DNA of 64,000 nt from an uncultured Prevotellaceae bacterium (GTDB taxonomy: Bacteria > Bacteroidota > Bacteroidia > Bacteroidales > Bacteroidaceae): assembly GCA_902761605.1 (NCBI GenBank), contig CACWLC010000014.1, positions 1-64,000 of the forward strand. The letters run 5' to 3'. The notes beneath the pieces were generated by a model. That model was not told the DNA's origin, ran no database searches, and was given only the letters and a program-made list of their open reading frames with translations. This document shows, piece by piece, positions 58,613-64,000 of this stretch. Positions within the stretch are counted from its first letter, which is position 1, and each line of letters opens with the position of its first letter. The position numbers and the translations under genes are program-made.

Positions 58613-60202
58613 CTACTTCTTTACTACTTTTCTACCATCCTTTATATATAACCCCTTAGAAGGTTCTGACGAGATACGGCGACCTTGAAGATTATAAAGA
58701 GCCTGACTTTGAGAAACATTGATATTATCAGCAGGCGATCGTACACCAGTATAAGTTCCCCAACCTGCAGAGCGGTCTTCGAGGGTTATCACTCGTTCGT
58801 CGCTCATGCACTTAGTCCACACAGCGTTGCTTGTCTTATTCACAAACTTGCCTTCCCATGTTTGATACCAAGGCATCCACCACGACCATACGGCCTCTTC
58901 TTCAAACTCCTTGTCGATATCGGGTATAGGGCCGTTCTCAGAAAGGGCGATGATCTTCTTACCACCAGAGAGGGTCTTAAGTTTGTCAAATGCTGCGTAG
59001 TTGCTGGAGTGGTCATTGTCATCATTATAGATGTCGATAGAGATGACATCATAGTATGATTCACCAGGATTCCAGTCGGAATCTCCAACAGCGTTAGGAT
59101 TCCAAACCCAGATAACGTTATGCACACCCTTAACCTTGACCATCTCATCGAATATCAGCTGATAAAGCTTTACACAAGGCACAGCGCCACTGGCACCCCA
59201 CCAGAACCAGGCCCCGCTTGCCTCGTGTAAAGGACGGAAGATGCAGGCTATGCCTTTATTCTGTAGTGCAAGGAAATGATCGGCAACAGTGTCAATGTCC
59301 TTGATGATATTGGCATAGAGACTGGATGCTGTGTTCCAACTGCCATCAGCATTCATGGCATCGGTAATCCTTGTGTCGCACAAAATTTTGTCATCTCTTT
59401 GGCAATAGAAATCACCGGATTTGCGGCTGGGGTCGCGCCAATGCCATGTAAAGGCAGGCAAACCGCCACGCTTGTAGGTGTCCTCTGCCAGTGCGATGCA
59501 GCTGGCCGTATATTCTTTGTACCATGATTCAGATTCATACTTCCCTGTGGCATTCATAAAGTCGAATCCTATAAGAGCAGGATATTTTCCTGAAGCCAGA
59601 TAGACAGCTTTCACGTCGTCGTGCTGGGTAACATCACCATTGGCAGTAGTCATGTCGCCAGTCATGACACCCGAGACAGTCTTCTTGCCGAAATTATCAC
59701 GAAGGAAAGTATAGATCGTCTTGGCACATTCGGATGCGTCAGCATCAACAGGGGCAGAGGCAATATCAAACTGCACGGTGCTGCCGCCCTTCTCAAAACG
59801 TATATAGTCGATACGGAACCAAGTCCAGTTTGGGGTGATGACAATGGTATTGTCGCCTTTCGTCATGATGAAATTTCCAGCAGACAGTTCTTCCAACTTA
59901 TTCGCCCCTTGTATTGGTGTGGTCTCGCCATTCACTCCGATATTAACCACCTTGGCACCATAAAGTCCGTCGTAACACACATAGACGGCATACTTGCCAG
60001 CCTCAGAGGCGGTATAGGTAAAGGTTATCTTTGCGTTACTCTCCGTGAGTTCCAATGCCTTACCGCCAGAATACTTATTATCTTCTACTAATTTGCAGTT
60101 AGTATAAGCTGCGCTCTCTGCCTCAAGTTTCACATCGTTTTGTGCATATGCAGATGCCATGCCACAGACAGACAAAAACAGGAATAATAAATAACGTTTC
60201 AT
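58613..60202 (-). CDS. Glycoside hydrolase family 26 mannanase with N-terminal CBM35-like domain
   Basis: A 529-residue secreted endo-beta-mannanase candidate. Signal peptide about 1-20 (ending ASAYAQ); CBM35-like beta sandwich about 24-138 (LEAESAAYTN to WFRIDYIRFE). In the GH26 barrel the acid/base Glu327 is in IFRPLHEASGAWFWWG and the nucleophile Glu422 in ALSENGP; FTWHWRDPS is also typical. The C-terminal tail (GRRISSEPSKGLYIKDGRK) matches that of the neighbouring GH5. Start 60202 (MKRYLLF) is preferred. It belongs to the leftward SusC-SusD locus. Confidence 0.92.
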   Translation of the reverse strand: MKRYLLFLFLSVCGMASAYAQNDVKLEAESAAYTNCKLVEDNKYSGGKALELTESNAKITFTYTASEAGKYAVYVCYDGLYGAKVVNIGVNGETTPIQGANKLEELSAGNFIMTKGDNTIVITPNWTWFRIDYIRFEKGGSTVQFDIASAPVDADASECAKTIYTFLRDNFGKKTVSGVMTGDMTTANGDVTQHDDVKAVYLASGKYPALIGFDFMNATGKYESESWYKEYTASCIALAEDTYKRGGLPAFTWHWRDPSRKSGDFYCQRDDKILCDTRITDAMNADGSWNTASSLYANIIKDIDTVADHFLALQNKGIACIFRPLHEASGAWFWWGASGAVPCVKLYQLIFDEMVKVKGVHNVIWVWNPNAVGDSDWNPGESYYDVISIDIYNDDNDHSSNYAAFDKLKTLSGGKKIIALSENGPIPDIDKEFEEEAVWSWWMPWYQTWEGKFVNKTSNAVWTKCMSDERVITLEDRSAGWGTYTGVRSPADNINVSQSQALYNLQGRRISSEPSKGLYIKDGRKVVKK

Positions 60203-60216
60203 TGCCTTGTTTTGTA

Positions 60217-60251
60217 TTAAAAAGAGCGCCCGCCATAACAACGAGCGCTCT
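60217..60251 (-). terminator. Intercistronic terminator/attenuator before GH26
   Basis: Minus strand AGAGCGC, 15-base loop, GCGCTCT and a T-run (60219-60222). It lies between the glycan-binding gene and GH26 in the same direction, so it would reduce GH26 expression relative to susCD. Confidence 0.75.
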
Positions 60252-60275
60252 ACTCTTTAATATCTAATCTACATT

Positions 60276-62025
60276 TCAGGGCACGATAACAATCTTGGTA
60301 ACTGTTAATCCATCACCCTGTAGGATGATAGCAGTATTGCTCCATCCGTCTGTTATTTCACCATTAATACATTTTAGCATATCTTCGGTGACAGGCACTT
60401 CAATTGTTTCAGCACTGCCATCCCAGTCATTACATGAAACACCTTCGAATGATGTCCAGTTTGGGTTGTTCCACTGTATCTGGCCAGTAGTGCCTACTTC
60501 CTTATAAACTACGAACTTAGAGTTAGTAGTCAATCCAAGTGACTCAATAGCAGGATTACCACCACGCATAATACGCCACTTTCCCTTGTCATCTCCCCAT
60601 GACGGATAGAATGGATATTGTACGAAATCGCTCTGATCCTGATACATTGTAAATGGAGCTATGTCGTACTCTGATGGATTGTTATTTGGTCCAACCCACA
60701 TTTCTTCCTGGAAGTATAGCTCAAGTGGTGTGTAACCATTTCCTGTAAACAGAAGATGCTGGGCATCGATGGTTTCAAGAATTGCAGGATCTTCGGCGAA
60801 GTCCACCTCTATGCTGAATGTTCCATCCTCATTGGTAAGTAGAACTTTTCGCTCTTTAGTTTCTCCCAAATCTCTGCTGGGAAGGTAGCGATACATTCGT
60901 TGTTGCCATCATTGCCGTCATACGTGAATCTATATGTACCATTCCAACTAATAGCGCCGTTTCCATCAGGATCACCATTCGTCCAGAATGGAGTCTTTAC
61001 TATTTCCAAATGGCCTTCTCCTCCAATCCACACATCTTCAGTAAAGTAGATTTCAAGCGGTGTGTAGCCATTTCCTGTAAACAGAAGATGCTGGGCATCG
61101 ATGGTTTCAAGAATTGCAGGATCTTCGGCGAAGTCCACCTCTATGCTGAATGTTCCATCCTCATTGGAACCTGATAGGAGTCACCAGCAGGCTTATAACG
61201 TAAGTAGAACTTTTCGCTCTTTAGTTTCTCCCAAATCTCTGCTGGGAAGGTGGCGATACATTCATTGTTGCCATCATTGCCCTCATACGTGAATCTATAA
61301 GTACCATTCCAACTAATAGCGCCGTTTCCATCAGGATCACTATTTGTCCAGATTACATTCTTCACAGTCTCCCAGTGACCATCGTCGGCAGCGGGCTTGT
61401 AAGCCAGTTCTGGCATAGAGAAGCTCTTTCCGTCGTAAGTATGTACAGTTCCTACCCATGTACCTTCGAAGATATTCTTCGTTGGAACACGGAAGATAAG
61501 GTTGTTGGTACCCTTGCGATAGAAATCCTTATGGTCAATCAACTGCGGATTGCCCTCAGCGTCGAGCAGTTCAATACTGTTTACGAACTCCAGATCAGAG
61601 CCATAGACAGTAATCTGATCACCTCCAGTGATTTCGTCACCAGGCTGCTTGTCGAAACCTGTCACGTTAGTATTACCAATAGTCAAGGCAATGCGTGACT
61701 CTGCCTGTTCGCTTGCTGTGCGCACGATAATATTACCACCTTCTGATGCGATACCTGCAGGAGCATTAACTCTGATCATATCGTTACCAACAAGCTCAAA
61801 ACCGGTTGCTTTCACACCACCGGGGAACTCAATTTCTGTAACAGCATCGAAGCCAGATCCATTGATTGTCATCGGCTGGTTGGTGACTACCTTCGTTGGG
61901 AAAAACGTTTTGATGCCCAAACCAACGTTAGCAGATTGAGCGTCGTCATCAGCACAGGCCGTGAAAACGGAACCAATGAGAACCACAGCAATCAATGCAC
62001 TTAAATAATTGATTATATGCTTCAT
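60276..62025 (-). pseudogene. Surface glycan-binding protein (SusE/F position), interrupted in two places
   Basis: The N-terminal part (62025 to 61141) is a lipoprotein (MKHIINYLSAL to VFTAC) with IPT/TIG-like repeats (VVTNQPMTINGSGFDAVTEI) and the start of a glycan-binding domain. The frame breaks at about 61165 and the next piece (about 61160 to 60809) repeats the domain. It breaks again at about 60833, and the last piece (to 60276) completes a binding domain ending LTVTKIVIVP. Both breaks occur just before NEDGTFSIEVDF. Intact, it would hold mannan at the cell surface. True decay or an assembly error in repeats are both possible. Confidence 0.75.
60739..61251 (-). repeat. Tandem near-identical domain segments in the glycan-binding gene
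   Basis: Bases 60739-60886 and 61071-61251 are identical apart from 33 bases (61168-61200) present only in the second. Offset is 332 before and 365 after that block. Flanking sequence diverges gradually, so they look like old tandem domains with a homogenised core. Confidence 0.85.
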
Positions 62026-62030
62026 AATTC

Positions 62031-62058
62031 TTTCAATTTTCAATTATCAATTTTCAAT
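62031..62058 (-). repeat. 7-bp tandem repeat at the susD/glycan-binding gene junction
   Basis: Plus strand TTTCAAT, TTTCAAT, TATCAAT, TTTCAAT in exact register, filling the space between the susD stop (62065) and the next start (62025). Confidence 0.85.
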
Positions 62059-62064
62059 TTCCTA

Positions 62065-63777
62065 TTATTGCCAACCAGGATTCTGAGTAAGATTAGGATT
62101 CTTCTTCAGTTCCGACTGAGGAATAGGATAAAGATTGAACTTATCATCCCACTGACGGGTAACAGTAGAGCGTGTAAGTACCAACTCAGGACTGATGGTA
62201 GCCACCTTGATTTCCTTGAAATACTTAGCACCCTTCTTCCAGCGGCGTACATCCCAGAAGCGATGATTCTCAAATGCCAGCTCTACAAGGCGCTCGCGCT
62301 CATAGCGCTCAACCCATGCCTCACCATCCTCAGTGAATTTAGGCATCTGGATGTCAGCACGGTTACGCAGTACGTTGATCGCCTCATTGGCTGTCATGCC
62401 GTAAGTAGCATCGTTTGCGCTGCCTGTAGCATTATATACAGCCTCTGCATAGTCAAGATAGAACTCTGCAAGACGGAATACTATCCAAGTATGGCGACGA
62501 GTGGTCTGGTTATCGGCTGTGGTAACACATGATCCGTCAACATACTTTCTCAGATAGTAGCTTGTAGGAGTCGCTCCATACTTAGGAGCAGCGTTGAATC
62601 CTCCTGTGTAGGTTTCTATCACCTTCTTCTGGGCACCATTGCTGGGCCATTCATCACCGTTCTTTACGACAGTAAGTGCGAAACGTGGATCGAGGCCTTC
62701 GTATGGATCAACCTCTGTAAGGTCGATACTCTCAGGATAGCGTTGTGCAAATGTCTCACCATTGTCCTGATACTCATACTGGTCAACCAGGCTCTGTGTG
62801 GGGCAAGTGCCGGAAGAACCATTCTCCACTCCGATGGGGTAGTTGGCCATCTCGAAGGAATTGCTGTCACCACGACCAAGACCAAGAATCAGCTCTGTAT
62901 TGTTCGTGAATGCATCATGTCCCCAGAGAGTGCTGTAAGAATTAAGCTTCAGACCCCACAGTGATGCATTGTCGAGGATATACTTACAAGCCTCGGCAGC
63001 CTTTGCCCACTTAGTCTTGTCACCATTTGGATTATGAAGTGGTGATGCAGCATAAAGCAATGTACGAGCCTTAAGGGCAAATGCGGCAATACGTGTGACA
63101 CGACCTATCTCTGCTCCATATTCTGTAATATATGTCTCAGGCAGATAAGGTGCTATGGCATCACACTCGTCAACAATAAACTTAACTATCTCATCGGCAG
63201 ACGTACGCTGTACGCTGTTTGCCTGAGCATTAGTAAGAGTTGTCGTTACCAGAGGAACACCACCGTATGCCTTAAACAACTCAAAATAGAAATATGCCCT
63301 TAGGAATCTTACTTCGTATGGGAAAAGCTCCATCTGAGCCATCCAGTTCTCATAGCTAGTGTTGTATTTCCAGTCAGACAAATCTGCCTCGTCCAACTTC
63401 TCAAGGAACATGTTGGCATCAGCAATAGCGGTATACGACTTCGTCCAGAACCTGTCGTTTGGATTGGCAGGACTCCATCCGCCATTCACATAGCTATTGA
63501 TTGCGCCTGTTTCAAGTGCATACTGCGCCTCATCGGTAGCACCAGCAAGGAAATAGGCGCTATTGTCATCAAACTCATTAGTATAAACCTGAGCATAGAC
63601 AGCTGATACCAAGCCCTTGATACCTTCGTTGAAATATTCGAAAGTCCACTTCTCGTCACGGGTAGATTCCTCAGAGTAGTTAAGATCTACACAAGAGGAT
63701 AAAAGTAAAAAGGTAAAGAGGTAAAAAGGTAAAACCTTCCCCATACCTTTGCCCCTGAAAAATATCTTTGTTCTCAT
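62065..63777 (-). CDS. susD: SusD/RagB-type outer-membrane glycan-binding lipoprotein
   Basis: Lid of the SusCD import complex, 570 residues. A signal segment ends LLLSSC with the lipidated Cys near residue 29. The TPR-rich SusD fold follows: RFLRAYFYFELFKAYGGVPLV (near 155) and the C-terminal ERERLVELAFENHRFWDVRRWKKG region are classic. Start 63777 lies 29 bases after the susC stop; ATG 63744 is an alternative. The hydrophobic core of the signal peptide is encoded by 8-bp repeats. Confidence 0.93.
   Translation of the reverse strand: MRTKIFFRGKGMGKVLPFYLFTFLLLSSCVDLNYSEESTRDEKWTFEYFNEGIKGLVSAVYAQVYTNEFDDNSAYFLAGATDEAQYALETGAINSYVNGGWSPANPNDRFWTKSYTAIADANMFLEKLDEADLSDWKYNTSYENWMAQMELFPYEVRFLRAYFYFELFKAYGGVPLVTTTLTNAQANSVQRTSADEIVKFIVDECDAIAPYLPETYITEYGAEIGRVTRIAAFALKARTLLYAASPLHNPNGDKTKWAKAAEACKYILDNASLWGLKLNSYSTLWGHDAFTNNTELILGLGRGDSNSFEMANYPIGVENGSSGTCPTQSLVDQYEYQDNGETFAQRYPESIDLTEVDPYEGLDPRFALTVVKNGDEWPSNGAQKKVIETYTGGFNAAPKYGATPTSYYLRKYVDGSCVTTADNQTTRRHTWIVFRLAEFYLDYAEAVYNATGSANDATYGMTANEAINVLRNRADIQMPKFTEDGEAWVERYERERLVELAFENHRFWDVRRWKKGAKYFKEIKVATISPELVLTRSTVTRQWDDKFNLYPIPQSELKKNPNLTQNPGWQ
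63697..63736 (-). repeat. 8-bp repeat encoding the SusD signal peptide
   Basis: Plus strand GGATAAAA, GTAAAAAG, GTAAAGAG, GTAAAAAG, GTAAAACC: five octamers in exact register. On the minus strand they encode VLPFYLFTFLLLSS. The GTAAAAAG word also forms the dxr/rseP junction. Confidence 0.8.
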
Positions 63778-63805
63778 ATCTTTTTCTAATTTAATATTTA
63801 CCTTT

Positions 63806-64000
63806 TTAGAACGTCACGTTGAGACCAACATTCACACTCTTCATCACAGGATAGCCAGTGTTGAGATTCTCTGCATCCATAGCGTCAATATTATCGAACG
63901 ACAGGAGGTTCTGTCCCTGTACGAATACTCTTACGCCAGTAACCTTGAGAGGCTGTATGAGCGAAGCTGGCAACTTATAGTAAACCTCACAGTCGCGCAG
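63806..64000 (-). CDS. susC: SusC-type TonB-dependent receptor, C-terminal end only
   Basis: The last 64 residues and stop of a SusC barrel run off the right edge. Translation gives LRDCEVYYKLPASLIQ, VRVFVQGQNLLSF and the final SVNVGLNVTF, the standard SusC ending with terminal Phe. It pairs with susD immediately downstream and forms the channel for oligosaccharide uptake in this locus. Confidence 0.93.
   Translation of the reverse strand: MRDCEVYYKLPASLIQPLKVTGVRVFVQGQNLLSFDNIDAMDAENLNTGYPVMKSVNVGLNVTF

Overview
The window is a chromosome segment of a Bacteroidota bacterium, most likely a gut or rumen Prevotella-type (Prevotellaceae) organism. The evidence is the promoter grammar (TTTG, then 19-20 bases, then TAnnTTTG, with a TSS a few bases on), a SusC/SusD polysaccharide locus with GH5 and GH26 enzymes, Bacteroidota-restricted families (DUF4290, DUF4271, DUF6089, DUF6242, fused SecDF, fused KorA), and a MurA carrying Asp instead of the fosfomycin-target Cys. 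The species is inferred from features, not from a database search.

Layout. 1-158: leftward promoter and leader of an operon lying off the left edge, probably rRNA. 439-6239: housekeeping run tsaB-DUF4290-murA-rimM-dxr-rseP. 6240-9563: a small accessory island with an AAA ATPase, a Fic protein, a 3' tRNA-Arg fragment with its terminator, REP-like repeats, palindromic inverted repeats and an 11-bp phased repeat array. 9564-14202: comEC plus a thiamine uptake unit (TPP riboswitch, TonB receptor, PnuC-type carrier). 14235-28545: Na/Pi transporter, nucleoside kinase, korAB, a pair of histidine-phosphatase paralogs (one active-looking, one with its catalytic residues lost), hsp20, an SLC13 carrier, upp and pckA. 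28604-28846: an isolated promoter-31 aa ORF-terminator unit. 28981-46329: envelope and housekeeping genes, including uppS-bamA-ompH-ompH-(fucI)-ompH-murI-aroQ, then rbfA, a LolC-like permease, xerD, metK, hemD, rnpA and yidD. 46372-54358: tyrS, tRNA-Gln, an SDR, HU, rhomboid, an EEP phosphatase and secDF. 54434-64000: a beta-glycan/mannan utilisation region with two GH5 enzymes, DinD, GH26, a broken surface glycan-binding protein, SusD and the C-terminus of SusC.

The most unusual pattern is window-wide. At least seventeen places, mostly same-strand gene junctions, hold short degenerate tandem repeats with a period of 7 (sometimes 8) bases. Each site has its own unit, and the tract often runs from the stop codon of one gene to the start of the next. 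The same kind of repeat also encodes signal peptides (BamA, OmpH, DUF6089 protein, SusD) and apparent insertions inside MurA and possibly RseP. I know of no description of this in Bacteroidota and rank it as the leading candidate for something new. Other points: the pseudo-enzyme/enzyme phosphatase pair, a 30-bp perfect palindrome inside dinD, promoters whose -33 box sits inside the preceding gene's terminator, and a glycan-binding gene interrupted at equivalent points in two tandem domains.
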